In this document: positions 22,832 to 30,949 of the stretch, one piece after another
How the letters are laid out: the number at the start of each line of letters is the position of its first letter
Numbering within the stretch: position 1 is the first letter of the stretch
NCBI GenBank assembly: GCA_947625935.1
Contig: CANQQE010000009.1
Coordinates: 1 to 64,000 of the forward strand
Source: an uncultured Muribaculaceae bacterium
Lineage (GTDB): Bacteria; Bacteroidota; Bacteroidia; Bacteroidales; Muribaculaceae
Direction of reading: 5' to 3'
DNA: 64,000 nt
Position numbers and translations under genes: made by a program
The notes under the pieces: generated by a model
Told to the model about the DNA's origin: nothing
What the model saw: the letters and a program-made list of their open reading frames with translations, nothing else
Database searches by the model: none

Positions 22832-23825
22832 TTCCGTTAAGTTCTATGAATCGTTTGAAACATTTTAACGCCCGTCCCGATGCTATCGACTCCTCGGCCA
22901 TGGCAATAGCGTCGGCTAAGGGAAGCTGCGGCTCAAGTGTGATTAAAGCGAATGCGGCGTTGGCCACCACGCAATTGCGTTGCGCCGGGGTCGAATACCC
23001 CCCTAAGACGGCGTCAAAGATAGCGGAGGCCTCCTCGACCGTTTCACCCCCCGACAGCTCCTCCTCCCCGACCATGGGGAGCCCTATTTCCTCAGGGGTG
23101 TAAACCCTTTCGCCACTGACGTTTGCCACTTTGAAAGGAGCTGTCAGCGAAATTTCGTCATAACCGTCAAGCGAGTGTACGACCGTACAATTAATCCCCT
23201 CGTTCTGAGCTATGTAATTGTACAGGCGCATCAATTTCAGATTATACACCCCCAACAATTGATGGCGCGGCATGGTAGGGTTGACCAACGGGCCCAGCAT
23301 ATTGAAAAACGTTCTCACCCCAAGCGACCGCCTCACCGGGCCGACGCTTTTCAGCGCGGGGCTGAAAAACGGTGCGTGCAGATAAGCCACACCGCTTGCA
23401 TCCAACGACTTACGCAGGCGGTCGATGTCAGCCGTGAATTTGACACCATGCTGTTCAAGCACGTTTGACGCCCCTGAGATTGAGCTGGCGCCGTAATTGC
23501 CGTGTTTCACCACCTTACGCCCCGCCCCCGCAAGCACGAAGCAGGTTGCCGTCGAGATATTGAAACTGTTTTTGCCGTCGCCGCCGGTGCCCACTATGTC
23601 GATGGCATCGACACCACCGAAATCCACCGGCCGACGCCGTTCAAGTATGGCGTCGCGGAAACCCGTCAGCTCATCCAACGTGATGCTCCGCATCAGATAG
23701 ACCGTCATGAACGCCGAGAGCTGGCAATCGTTGTAACGCCCGTCGGCTATATTGAGCAGCACCTCGCGGGCTTCACCGCGCGAAAGGCTCTTGTGTTCAA
23801 ACATTTTGTAAAGCAGATTCTTCAT
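22824..23825 (-). CDS. trpD: Anthranilate phosphoribosyltransferase
   Basis: It transfers phosphoribose from PRPP to anthranilate. The 333-residue protein has the PRPP-binding signature DIVGTGGDGKNSFNIST, followed by KHGNYGASS and the GVRTFFNMLGPLVNP segment. It is not fused to the glutaminase TrpG as in enterics. It is the first gene after an internal promoter, leader peptide and terminator (23851-24048), so it heads the separately attenuated trpDCFA unit. Confidence 0.95.
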   Translation of the reverse strand: MKNLLYKMFEHKSLSRGEAREVLLNIADGRYNDCQLSAFMTVYLMRSITLDELTGFRDAILERRRPVDFGGVDAIDIVGTGGDGKNSFNISTATCFVLAGAGRKVVKHGNYGASSISGASNVLEQHGVKFTADIDRLRKSLDASGVAYLHAPFFSPALKSVGPVRRSLGVRTFFNMLGPLVNPTMPRHQLLGVYNLKLMRLYNYIAQNEGINCTVVHSLDGYDEISLTAPFKVANVSGERVYTPEEIGLPMVGEEELSGGETVEEASAIFDAVLGGYSTPAQRNCVVANAAFALITLEPQLPLADAIAMAEESIASGRALKCFKRFIELNGND

Positions 23826-23850
23826 CGCTCTTTGTCATTATTTTAAGTAT

Positions 23851-23893
23851 GGAAAAAAGAGAAGCCACCGCAATCATCTCTGACCCGATGGCT
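23851..23893 (-). terminator. Second trp attenuator terminator (upstream of trpD)
   Basis: On the minus strand AGCCATCG (23886-23893) pairs with CGGTGGCT (23863-23870), with one G-U pair, followed by TCTCTTTTTT. The 5' arm is also complementary to CCGATGGC inside the leader peptide gene (23947-23954), which in turn can pair with GCATCGG just after the Trp-Trp codons (23964-23970). These are the four segments of a ribosome-mediated attenuator. Confidence 0.8.
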
Positions 23894-23929
23894 AATTCAT
23901 ATTATTCATCTATTTTTTGAACAGGCTTG

Positions 23930-24013
23930 TCACAATGCAGTCAGCCGCCATCGGAATTTGTCACCGATGCGCCACCAACCATTTCGAAATATTGAGACAT
24001 TATTCATAATCAT
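23930..24013 (-). CDS. trpL: Trp leader peptide 2 (before trpD)
   Basis: The 27-codon frame contains GWWRIGDKFRW: a Trp-Trp pair (codons at 23972-23977) and a third Trp. The corresponding peptide before trpB contains WWRIGDENRW, so the arrangement is duplicated. The predicted transcription start from the adjacent promoter is so close to the first ATG (24013) that the ATG at 24007 may be the one used. Ribosome stalling at the Trp pair would block the first RNA segment and favour the antiterminator. Confidence 0.8.
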   Translation of the reverse strand: MIMNNVSIFRNGWWRIGDKFRWRLTAL

Positions 24014-24017
24014 GCTG

Positions 24018-24048
24018 CAAATATAGCTAATTTTTCTATGCTAACAAA
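24018..24048 (-). promoter_or_regulatory. Internal promoter of trpDCFA
   Basis: On the minus strand, TTTG (24045-24048) and TATATTTG (24018-24025) are 19 bases apart, immediately before leader peptide 2. Confidence 0.65.
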
Positions 24049-24084
24049 TATTTATTCAAAATAGACTTATAATTTTTATATTTA

Positions 24085-24168
24085 TTATGTCGTTTGGCTT
24101 GCCGCCGCCGACATCAGATGGCAATACATCGCCGCGAAAAACACCAATGCCACCCCAAAGATGGCCAT
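24085..24168 (-). CDS. Possible 27-residue membrane peptide after trpG
   Basis: A short frame just downstream of trpG encodes MAIFGVALVFFAAMYCHL and a short polar tail, one predicted membrane helix. The bases AAGAGGAG lie about 7 bases before the ATG and could bind the ribosome. Upstream in-frame codons add KRRW, but no earlier ATG exists. It may be chance coding; no family is recognised. Confidence 0.3.
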   Translation of the reverse strand: MAIFGVALVFFAAMYCHLMSAAASQTT

Positions 24169-24210
24169 AAGCCATCTCCTCTTTATCGTTCCTATTCCCG
24201 GAAATTGCAG

Positions 24211-24780
24211 TCAATGTTTTAACCAGTTGGAGATAATCGTCAGCCCGTCGGGGGTCAGTATCGACTCCGGGTGAAACTGCACCCCTCTGATGTCAAGATC
24301 GCGGTGACGCATCGCCATGATTTCGCCGTCGGGGCTGACTGCCGTCACCTCCAAGCAGTCGGGCAACCCGGTTGAATCCACCACCCAGGAATGATAGCGG
24401 CCAACTTTAAACTCCTTGGCCAACCCCTCAAACAGATAATCGGGCTTCAGCACTGTAGCGGTCGACTGCAGACCGTGATACACCTGCGACAGGTTGCGCA
24501 GACGCGCACCGAAGCACTCCCCTATTGCCTGATGACCCAGACATACACCGAGAATCGGTTTCTCCGCAGCATAGCGGCGTATCACCTCATCCACAATCCC
24601 TGCCTCTGCCGGGACACCCGGGCCAGGCGATATTATTATCTTGTCATATTTCCCCACCTCGGCCACACCTATCGCGTCGTTGCGCGCCACGGCCGGTTCC
24701 ACCCCAAGCTCGCGCGCCGCATGGACTATGTTGTAGGTAAACGAGTCGTAGTTATCTATTATAAGCAGTTTCATCATCAT
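24211..24780 (-). CDS. trpG: Anthranilate synthase glutaminase component
   Basis: This class I glutamine amidotransferase supplies ammonia to TrpE. The 189-residue protein has IIDNYDSFTYN at the start, the nucleophile Cys in ILGVCLGHQAIGE, and the catalytic His/Glu in VQFHPESI. Three consecutive ATGs (24780, 24777, 24774) are possible starts. It lies 14 bases after trpE and ends the upstream trpBEG block; a 385-base regulatory gap follows before trpD. Confidence 0.95.
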   Translation of the reverse strand: MMMKLLIIDNYDSFTYNIVHAARELGVEPAVARNDAIGVAEVGKYDKIIISPGPGVPAEAGIVDEVIRRYAAEKPILGVCLGHQAIGECFGARLRNLSQVYHGLQSTATVLKPDYLFEGLAKEFKVGRYHSWVVDSTGLPDCLEVTAVSPDGEIMAMRHRDLDIRGVQFHPESILTPDGLTIISNWLKH

Positions 24781-24794
24781 ATTTTTCTAATCGG

Positions 24795-26198
24795 TTAAAA
24801 ACTCTCGGCATATTTTATGGCACCCACGAGCGCGCCGAGCTTATTGTTGGTCTCCTGCAATTCGTTCTCAGGCACCGACCGCGCCACTATTCCCGCGCCT
24901 GCCTGCGAATAGAGGCGATTGCCGTGACTCAGAAAGCTCCTGATGGTGATGGCCTGGTTAAGGCTTCCGTCAAAGCCGATGAAGCCTATACACCCGGCAT
25001 AGGTCATGCGGCCGTATGGCTCAATCTCGTCGATGAGCTGCATGGCTCTCACCTTGGGCGCGCCGCTAAGTGTCCCGGCGGGAAATGTCCCGGCATAGAG
25101 ACGGTAGGTGTCGGCGGCCGCGGGTAGCTTGGCTTTGACCCTCGACACCATGTGAATGACGTGGGAATAATACTGTATCTGTTTCAGGAAATCAATCTCG
25201 ACCTTCCCCCCGCCGCGGCTCAGGTCGTTGCGGGCTAAGTCGACGAGCATTATATGCTCGGCGTTCTCCTTCTCGTCGGCGAGCAACGCCTCGGCAAGCT
25301 CCCGGTCCCGCGACTCATCGCCGGTGCGCCTGAACGTCCCCGCTATCGGGTCGATGTAGGCATAGCCGCCCGATACCCTCAGATGCGTCTCGGGCGAGGA
25401 ACCGAACACTTTGAACGACCCGAAATCGAAGTAAAACAGATAGGGCGACGGATTGATGCTGCGCAACGCACGGTAGACGTTGAACTCGTCACCCTTGAAA
25501 CCCTGCTCGAAACGCCGCGACAGCACTATCTGAAACACATCGCCACGCCTGACGTGCGATATGCCCCGCTCAACCATCCGGCAATATTCGGCATCGGTGA
25601 TCGGCGACGTGGAGTCACCCACCGCCTTGAATGGATATTGAGCCACGTTATTGTTGCGTATCACGCTCACCACCTCGTCTATGCGCGACTGCTCCCCGGG
25701 GAGCAGATGCTCGTGAATCGCCATCGTGTTCTTGTAATGGTTCACTTTGACGATAAAGCGGTAGAGCACGTACTTCATATCGGGGATGTCGCGGAATGTC
25801 TCATCTTTGGGCTGCACATCCACCCGCTCGAAATATCTCACGGCATCATATGCCGTATAGCCAAGCAGCCCGTTGACATCACCGCTTCCCTCCCCCTCGA
25901 CGGCAAACGATTCCACATAACCGCGCAGCTCCCCGATCACATCGACGCCGTCGGCTATCGGTTTCACGAAGGTTTCACCGCCGGGATACGACGCTGTCAC
26001 CATCTCGTTGTTGACCGTGAACGAAGCTATCGGGTGTATCCCTATGTAGCTCACCGAATTTTGCGACGCGTGATAGTCGGAGCTTTCGAGCAACGCCGAC
26101 TCTGGATAAAGGTCACGGATTTTGAGATATATCCCCACCGGGGTTTCGAGGTCGGCCGGAAGCTCGCGGCTGACCACTGTCAGTTCATGCTTTTTCAT
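24795..26198 (-). CDS. trpE: Anthranilate synthase component I
   Basis: It makes anthranilate from chorismate with ammonia from TrpG. The C-terminal chorismate-binding domain contains [55 protein letters not shown] and [17 protein letters not shown]. The N-terminal domain has the [16 protein letters not shown] region that includes the usual feedback (Trp-binding) ESS-type motif. The ATG at 26198 is chosen, since the frame upstream has only a TTG at 26204; it overlaps the trpB stop, indicating coupling. Confidence 0.95.
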   Translation of the reverse strand: MKKHELTVVSRELPADLETPVGIYLKIRDLYPESALLESSDYHASQNSVSYIGIHPIASFTVNNEMVTASYPGGETFVKPIADGVDVIGELRGYVESFAVEGEGSGDVNGLLGYTAYDAVRYFERVDVQPKDETFRDIPDMKYVLYRFIVKVNHYKNTMAIHEHLLPGEQSRIDEVVSVIRNNNVAQYPFKAVGDSTSPITDAEYCRMVERGISHVRRGDVFQIVLSRRFEQGFKGDEFNVYRALRSINPSPYLFYFDFGSFKVFGSSPETHLRVSGGYAYIDPIAGTFRRTGDESRDRELAEALLADEKENAEHIMLVDLARNDLSRGGGKVEIDFLKQIQYYSHVIHMVSRVKAKLPAAADTYRLYAGTFPAGTLSGAPKVRAMQLIDEIEPYGRMTYAGCIGFIGFDGSLNQAITIRSFLSHGNRLYSQAGAGIVARSVPENELQETNNKLGALVGAIKYAESF

Positions 26199-27384
26199 TG
26201 TCAAAATATTTCATGTAAGTGTGCATATCTTTGTCACCACGACCCGAGAGGTTGACCACCACCACATCATCCGGGGCAAACTCCAGGAGATCGAGAGCAC
26301 CCAGCGCGTGGGCCGATTCGAGAGCGGGGATGATTCCTTCGAGACGTGTCAGCGTCAACGCCGCGTCGAGAGCCTGACGGTCGGTGACGGCAACCATCTC
26401 CGTGCGCCCGGTCGAAGCCAGAAAAGCGTGCAACGGCCCTATACCAGGATAGTCGAGACCGGCCGACACCGAATAGGGCTCCACAATCTGGCCGTCTGCC
26501 GTCTGCATCACCATGGTGCGCGCACCGTGGATGATACCCTCCGACCCCGCCTGCATCGTCGCGGCGGTCATCCCGGTGTCGACCCCAAGCCCCGCGGCCT
26601 CGGCGGCAACAAGCCTCACTGCCTGATTGTCAATGAAATGGTAAAACGCCCCGGCGGCATTGCTTCCCCCGCCCACACAGGCGATAACGCAGTCGGGATA
26701 ACCGCGCCCGGTCTGTTCGCCAAGCTGCGAAATCATCTCCTCGCTTATGACCGACTGAAATCTCGCCACCATCTCAGGATAGGGATGAGGGCCTACAGTG
26801 CTCCCTATCACATAGAAACTGTCGGGATTGCAACACCAGTCGCGTATAGCCTCATTCGTGGCATCCTTCAGCGTCATGTTACCGCTGCTCACAGGCACCA
26901 CCCGCGCTCCGAGCATCTTCATCCGTTCCACGTTGGGCTGCTGGCGTGCCACGTCGGTAGCACCCATGTAGACCACGCATTCAAGCCCCATTAAGGCGCA
27001 CACCGTCGCAGTTGCCACCCCGTGCTGCCCCGCGCCGGTCTCGGCTATGATGCGCCGCTTACCCATGCGTTTGGCGAGCAACACCGAGGCGATGGCGTTG
27101 TTTATCTTGTGGGCACCGGTATGGTTGAGATCCTCTCGTTTGAGATAAATGTTTGTGTGATACCGCGCACTGAGCCTTTCCGCTTTGTATAGCGGCGATG
27201 GACGTCCAACATAGTCGCGCAGCAGTCCGCGGAACTCAGCGTTAAACTCCTCGTCGTCGATATAACGGTAATATGCTTCAGTGAGCCGCTCGATGTTGCC
27301 GTGAAGAATCTCCGGGATGTATGCCCCCCCGAACCGCCCGTAGTAGCCGGCATCGTCGACCGGCAGGTCATGGTGAAATCTCAT
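26185..27384 (-). CDS. trpB: Tryptophan synthase beta subunit
   Basis: This PLP enzyme condenses indole with serine. The 399-residue protein has the PLP lysine in [12 protein letters not shown], the [10 protein letters not shown] loop with its catalytic neighbourhood, the phosphate-binding [10 protein letters not shown] and the C-terminal NLSGRGDKD. It is the first structural gene of the locus, as usual in Bacteroides-type trp operons (trpBEGDCFA). It follows a 200-base leader that contains a promoter, a Trp-rich leader peptide and a terminator. Confidence 0.96.
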   Translation of the reverse strand: MRFHHDLPVDDAGYYGRFGGAYIPEILHGNIERLTEAYYRYIDDEEFNAEFRGLLRDYVGRPSPLYKAERLSARYHTNIYLKREDLNHTGAHKINNAIASVLLAKRMGKRRIIAETGAGQHGVATATVCALMGLECVVYMGATDVARQQPNVERMKMLGARVVPVSSGNMTLKDATNEAIRDWCCNPDSFYVIGSTVGPHPYPEMVARFQSVISEEMISQLGEQTGRGYPDCVIACVGGGSNAAGAFYHFIDNQAVRLVAAEAAGLGVDTGMTAATMQAGSEGIIHGARTMVMQTADGQIVEPYSVSAGLDYPGIGPLHAFLASTGRTEMVAVTDRQALDAALTLTRLEGIIPALESAHALGALDLLEFAPDDVVVVNLSGRGDKDMHTYMKYFDNEKA

Positions 27385-27410
27385 ATCCTATAGTTATTGA
27401 TTTGCATAAA

Positions 27411-27444
27411 CAAAAAGCCATCGCAGTGTTTCAACCCGATGGCT
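27411..27444 (-). terminator. First trp attenuator terminator (upstream of trpB)
   Basis: On the minus strand AGCCATCG (27437-27444) pairs perfectly with CGATGGCT (27416-27423) around a 13-base loop and is followed by TTTTT. The 5' arm extends to AGCCATCGG (27436-27444), which is also a perfect 9-base complement of CCGATGGCT in the leader peptide gene (27512-27520). That segment can instead pair with GCATCGG at 27530-27536, next to the Trp-Trp codons. Confidence 0.85.
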
Positions 27445-27492
27445 CAATATAACTTAATTAACTCTTAAACTTTAAATCATTCCGACAATGCT

Positions 27493-27561
27493 TCAACAAC
27501 ACCGCCGCGACAGCCATCGGTTTTCATCGCCGATGCGCCACCAACAAAGCTGATATGTCAT
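27493..27561 (-). CDS. trpL: Trp leader peptide 1 (before trpB)
   Basis: The 22-residue frame reads MTYQLCWWRIGDENRWLSRR and ends in two Cys. It has adjacent Trp codons at 27538-27543 and a third Trp just before the second RNA segment. It starts about 28 bases after the predicted transcription start and ends 49 bases before the terminator hairpin, a layout like enteric trpL. Three Trp in 22 residues, duplicated in leader 2, is far above chance for Trp. Confidence 0.85.
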   Translation of the reverse strand: MTYQLCWWRIGDENRWLSRRCC

Positions 27562-27594
27562 GTCGTTTAACATTATGGTATAATAATTACGTTG

Positions 27595-27626
27595 CAAATT
27601 TATAAACATTCAATATAAAAACCAAA
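27595..27626 (-). promoter_or_regulatory. Promoter of the trpBEG block
   Basis: On the minus strand TTTG (27623-27626) and TAAATTTG (27595-27602) are separated by 20 bases. It sits upstream of leader peptide 1. Confidence 0.7.
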
Positions 27627-27903
27627 TCTTTATTCAAAAAGTTTTGCATTAAATGGATTTTTATACCATCCTCCGGCATTAAGACGGATTTGTGCAAAAA
27701 TTCAGCTATTACGATTAGTCCACACAAACCAGAGTATCGGCCATCTTAGAATGCGCACAAAACTTACGGACCCGCACATCATTGTAAATCAAGGATGGAT
27801 GTCACTTCACAAGCATTCGATCTCTCACATTTAAGATTTTAAACTTAATTTGAACATTTATCCGATTGTAATCATTAACTTTGTAATCAGACAATAAAAT
27901 ATC
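27627..27903. other. Divergent intergenic region between trp promoter and mntA-hepT
   Basis: AT-rich sequence without a credible gene. Besides the promoter element before the second mntA I see no further structure. Confidence 0.5.
27876..27883 (+). promoter_or_regulatory. -7 box before the second mntA-hepT pair
   Basis: TAACTTTG matches TAnnTTTG. A TTTG lies at 27849-27852, but the 23-base spacing is longer than usual. The gene starts 20 bases downstream at 27904. Confidence 0.4.
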
Positions 27904-28206
27904 ATGCACCTCATTAACGACAACATACAAAAGCTCTTTGCTCTATGCCTGAAACACAAGGTGAGAAAATTATATGCCTTTGGCTCCATTCTTACCACAG
28001 ACTTCAATGAGCATAGCGATGTGGACATACTTGTGGATTTCAATTCAGACATTGACCACAATAGCTATGCCGACAATTTCTTTGATTTCTACCACGCCTT
28101 GAAAGCTTTATTTGGGCGTGATGTTGACCTCGTTGATGAATCGTGTGTAAATAACCCTTATTTCAAAGAAGAACTTGAGGATACAAAATACCTTATATAT
28201 GGATAG
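27904..28206 (+). CDS. mntA: MntA-like minimal nucleotidyltransferase antitoxin (second pair)
   Basis: This 100-residue minimal nucleotidyltransferase has the intact GSX10DXD signature (G27 S28, D39, D41 in FGSILTTDFNEHSDVDI). It is clearly related to the MntA at 4520-4825 but well diverged, so the two are not a recent duplication. By analogy with characterised pairs it modifies the partner HEPN protein with AMP. Its stop overlaps the start of hepT by 8 bases. Confidence 0.85.
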   Translation: MHLINDNIQKLFALCLKHKVRKLYAFGSILTTDFNEHSDVDILVDFNSDIDHNSYADNFFDFYHALKALFGRDVDLVDESCVNNPYFKEELEDTKYLIYG

Positions 28207-28537
28207 AAAACTGAGGAAATATCTGTCTGACATTCTTTCCTCAATCATAGAAATCGAATCTTTCATGGATAACAGGCCGAGGGAGTATGCCACATTTTGT
28301 AATGACATTCTTTTTAGAAGGGGTGTTGAAAGGAACATGGAGATAATGGGGGAGGCTATGAACCAAGTTTTAAAAATCAATCCCGATATTCCTATAACAG
28401 CCTCCAGGAAGATTGTGGACACACGAAACTTCATAATCCATGCCTACGATTCCTTGAAGCCTGACATACTTTGGGGAATAGTAATCAACCATATGCCACT
28501 TTTGAAAATGGAGATTGAGACATTATTGAATGATTGA
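28199..28537 (+). CDS. hepT: HepT-like HEPN toxin (second pair)
   Basis: The ATG at 28199 gives 112 residues and the same 8-base overlap with mntA seen in the other pair; an upstream in-frame ATG at 28175 would overlap more. The RX4HXY motif is complete (R76, H81, Y83 in TRNFIIHAY). The protein is all-helical, as in the HepT family of RNase toxins. No mobile-element features are seen around this copy; it lies between the trp leader and a housekeeping TPR gene. Confidence 0.85.
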   Translation: MDRKLRKYLSDILSSIIEIESFMDNRPREYATFCNDILFRRGVERNMEIMGEAMNQVLKINPDIPITASRKIVDTRNFIIHAYDSLKPDILWGIVINHMPLLKMEIETLLND

Positions 28538-28718
28538 ATGGGAAACTGAAGCCTCTTTTATAGCTGTTAACACCACCAGAGAATATACCAAAACAATAAA
28601 AATCAATCCACTCTGAATAAATATTTCAATCCCGTTTCACTTTACGACCATAAATCATTCGGTTTATGGTTTATGAAACCCCGGCACAGATTATTTTCGC
28701 GACTAAGCATTTCCAAAA

Positions 28719-28750
28719 TTTGGGAGTCTTGGGAATAACCATTATCTTTG
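28719..28750 (+). promoter_or_regulatory. Promoter of the TPR-MATE operon
   Basis: TTTG at 28719-28722 and TATCTTTG at 28743-28750 are 20 bases apart. The gene starts at 28803. Confidence 0.7.
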
Positions 28751-28802
28751 CAGCTTGGATAATACCAATTAACACAGCCGAAAAAAGAAAATATCACATA
28801 AC

Positions 28803-29486
28803 ATGGCAAACAAGAATCAACAAGAAACCCGCACCACTATCGACGAGCTTAACGACTCGCTGACATCGGTAACCGAAAAGGTGCAAGCCAACAAAAAGTA
28901 CATCGTTTGGGCCGCTGTGGCCGTAATCGTGCTCGTATGCGCCGCCCTCCTCTATGTATGGGCGTTCCGTCAGCCCGCTATCCAGAAAGGCAATGACGCA
29001 ATCGGTCAGGCCGACCTGCAGCTCGCAGCCGGAAACGACTCTATCGCATTAGTGCAATATCAGGCCGTGGCCAACGATAACAGCTACGACGCAGGCAACC
29101 GCGCCGCGCTTCAGGCCGCGATTCTCCTTTACAAAAACGGCAAATATCAGGAAGCCCTCAACTACCTCGACAAATTTGACGCCAAAGAATCAATCATAAG
29201 CGCCGGAGCATACTCCCTCGAAGGCGACTGCTACGTCAACCTCAACAAGCTCGACGACGCTCTGAAATGCTTTGAAAAAGCGGTCGACGCTTCCGACGAG
29301 AACCCCGTCTACACCCCCTTCTTCATGCTGAAAGAAGCCCGCGTGTACCGCGCGAAAGGCGACTTCGCCAAAGAAGCCGGCGTGTATGAGCAGATCAAGA
29401 ACGAATATCCCCAATACGCCGGAGCATACGGCTTGGACGTAGACCGATATATCGAGCGTGCTAAAGCACAGGCCGAGGCAAAATAA
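28803..29486 (+). CDS. Membrane-anchored TPR protein
   Basis: This 227-residue protein has a charged N-terminus, one membrane helix at about residues 33-52 (YIVWAAVAVIVLVCAALLYV) and a periplasmic TPR region (ALNYLDKFD, SLEGDCYVNLNKLDDALKCF, AGVYEQIKNEYPQYAG). The architecture resembles YfgM/tetratricopeptide-like proteins of Bacteroidota that scaffold envelope processes; the partner is unknown. The following MATE gene begins 29 bases before its stop (GTG start), so they may be coupled. Confidence 0.75.
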   Translation: MANKNQQETRTTIDELNDSLTSVTEKVQANKKYIVWAAVAVIVLVCAALLYVWAFRQPAIQKGNDAIGQADLQLAAGNDSIALVQYQAVANDNSYDAGNRAALQAAILLYKNGKYQEALNYLDKFDAKESIISAGAYSLEGDCYVNLNKLDDALKCFEKAVDASDENPVYTPFFMLKEARVYRAKGDFAKEAGVYEQIKNEYPQYAGAYGLDVDRYIERAKAQAEAK

Positions 29487-30858
29487 CGATAACGCAACCA
29501 ACGGGGCCGACAAGCTCCGCGACTTGCTGACGAGACCGGTAGGGAGGCTGTTATGGGAATACAGCCTCCCTACCGTAATTGGTATGGTCGTGATGTCGCT
29601 CTACAACGTAATCGACCGAATATTCATAGGCCGAGGAGTTGGAAGCGATGCCATAGCCGGGCTGACCATAACATTCCCCGTAATGAACCTTGCCGCCGCC
29701 CTCGGTGTGCTGATAGGAGCCGGAGCGAGCGCAAGAGTCTCGATAATGCTCGGAGCCAAGGATGAGAAGGGGGCGCACCTTGTGCTTGGCAACTCATTGG
29801 TGCTGATTATTGTCAACGCAATCATCTACCTGACATTTTTCGCGATATTTCTCGATGAAATCCTGATAGCTTTCGGCGCAAGCAAGGCCACACTCCCCTA
29901 CGCTCGCGACTTCGTGCTATACATACTCCCCGGTATGCTGGTCATGAACGTCATGTTCAGCTTCAACAACATCATGCGCGCCTCAGGCTACCCCATCCGA
30001 GCGATGGTGACAATGCTGATCGGAGCCGGCGCAAATCTGATTCTCGCCCCCATCTTCATTTTTGTCCTCGACCTTGGAATAAAAGGAGCCGCCATAGCCA
30101 CCGACATAGCAATGTCAATATCGGCAGTGTTCGTAATGATTCACTTCTTCGACCGACGGAGCACTCTGCGTTTTCGGCACGGCATCTACCGGCTGAAATG
30201 GCGCATCGTATTGAGCATCATAGCCATAGGTGCGGCACCGTCACTTGTCAACGCAGCAAGCAGCGCGATCAATGCCATTATCAACACAACCCTCCGCGAC
30301 TACGGCGACAACGCCATCGCGGCAGCAGGCATTTTCGCCACCTACACATCATTGCTCTGCATGGTCATCGTGGGACTCTGCCAGGGGATGCAACCCATCA
30401 TCGGTTATAACTACGGAGCCGGGCGCACCGACCGCGCAACCTCGACACTTTGGCTCACCGTTGGCGTAAGCAGCGCGGTCAGCATGGGCGGATGCGCTTT
30501 CGGTCTGCTATGCCCCGACCTCATAGCCAAAGCGTTCACCATCGACACCCACCTAATCGACGTGACCGTTCAGGCTCTGTCTATCTCTCTCGTAATGTTC
30601 TGGATTGTTGGATTCCAGATTGTTGCGACCAACTTCTTCATGTCAATCGGCAAGGCAGGGCGTTCAATCTTCCTGAGCCTCACGCGCCAAGTACTGTTTC
30701 TCATACCCCTGCTGCTGATATTGCCGCGTCATTTAGGACTGCAAGGAGTCTGGGCTTCTTTTCCCGCAAGCGACACAATAGCCACTGTCGTTACCGCCAC
30801 CATGATTATATGGGAATTGCGCCACTTCAGGAAGCTCGCCTCCCCGACACAAATCTAA
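29458..30858 (+). CDS. MATE family multidrug/metabolite exporter
   Basis: This 466-residue inner-membrane protein has about 12 hydrophobic helices. It contains the MATE repeats LPTVIGMVVMSLYNVIDRIFIG and GLCQGMQPIIGYNYGAGR in its two halves, the latter a family hallmark. These transporters use Na+ or H+ gradients to export cationic drugs or metabolites; the substrate is not predictable. The start at the GTG 29458 lies inside the TPR gene; no ATG is available before the first helix, so a GTG or another alternative start is needed. Confidence 0.88.
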   Translation: MLKHRPRQNNDNATNGADKLRDLLTRPVGRLLWEYSLPTVIGMVVMSLYNVIDRIFIGRGVGSDAIAGLTITFPVMNLAAALGVLIGAGASARVSIMLGAKDEKGAHLVLGNSLVLIIVNAIIYLTFFAIFLDEILIAFGASKATLPYARDFVLYILPGMLVMNVMFSFNNIMRASGYPIRAMVTMLIGAGANLILAPIFIFVLDLGIKGAAIATDIAMSISAVFVMIHFFDRRSTLRFRHGIYRLKWRIVLSIIAIGAAPSLVNAASSAINAIINTTLRDYGDNAIAAAGIFATYTSLLCMVIVGLCQGMQPIIGYNYGAGRTDRATSTLWLTVGVSSAVSMGGCAFGLLCPDLIAKAFTIDTHLIDVTVQALSISLVMFWIVGFQIVATNFFMSIGKAGRSIFLSLTRQVLFLIPLLLILPRHLGLQGVWASFPASDTIATVVTATMIIWELRHFRKLASPTQI

Positions 30859-30910
30859 TCCGCTACCATACCGATACATGACGGCTTCTCCACGCCCGGG
30901 ACATCAAATT

Positions 30911-30949
30911 CGCCGGATCTGAAAACAGAACCCCGCCGAATCTGAAAAC
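30911..30949. repeat. Short imperfect direct repeat in the convergent intergenic region
   Basis: CGCCGGATCTGAAAAC (30911-30926) and CGCCGAATCTGAAAAC (30934-30949) differ at one base. They lie between the ends of two convergent genes. Function unknown. Confidence 0.5.

Noticed and set aside
25254-26255. 333-codon plus-strand frame opposite trpE
   Set aside because: High-GC antisense frame with no family signature and no promoter.
22127-26994. Long plus-strand open frames opposite the trp genes
   Set aside because: They are antisense shadows of trpC, trpE and trpB, rich in Arg/His with no domain; the minus-strand genes are certain.
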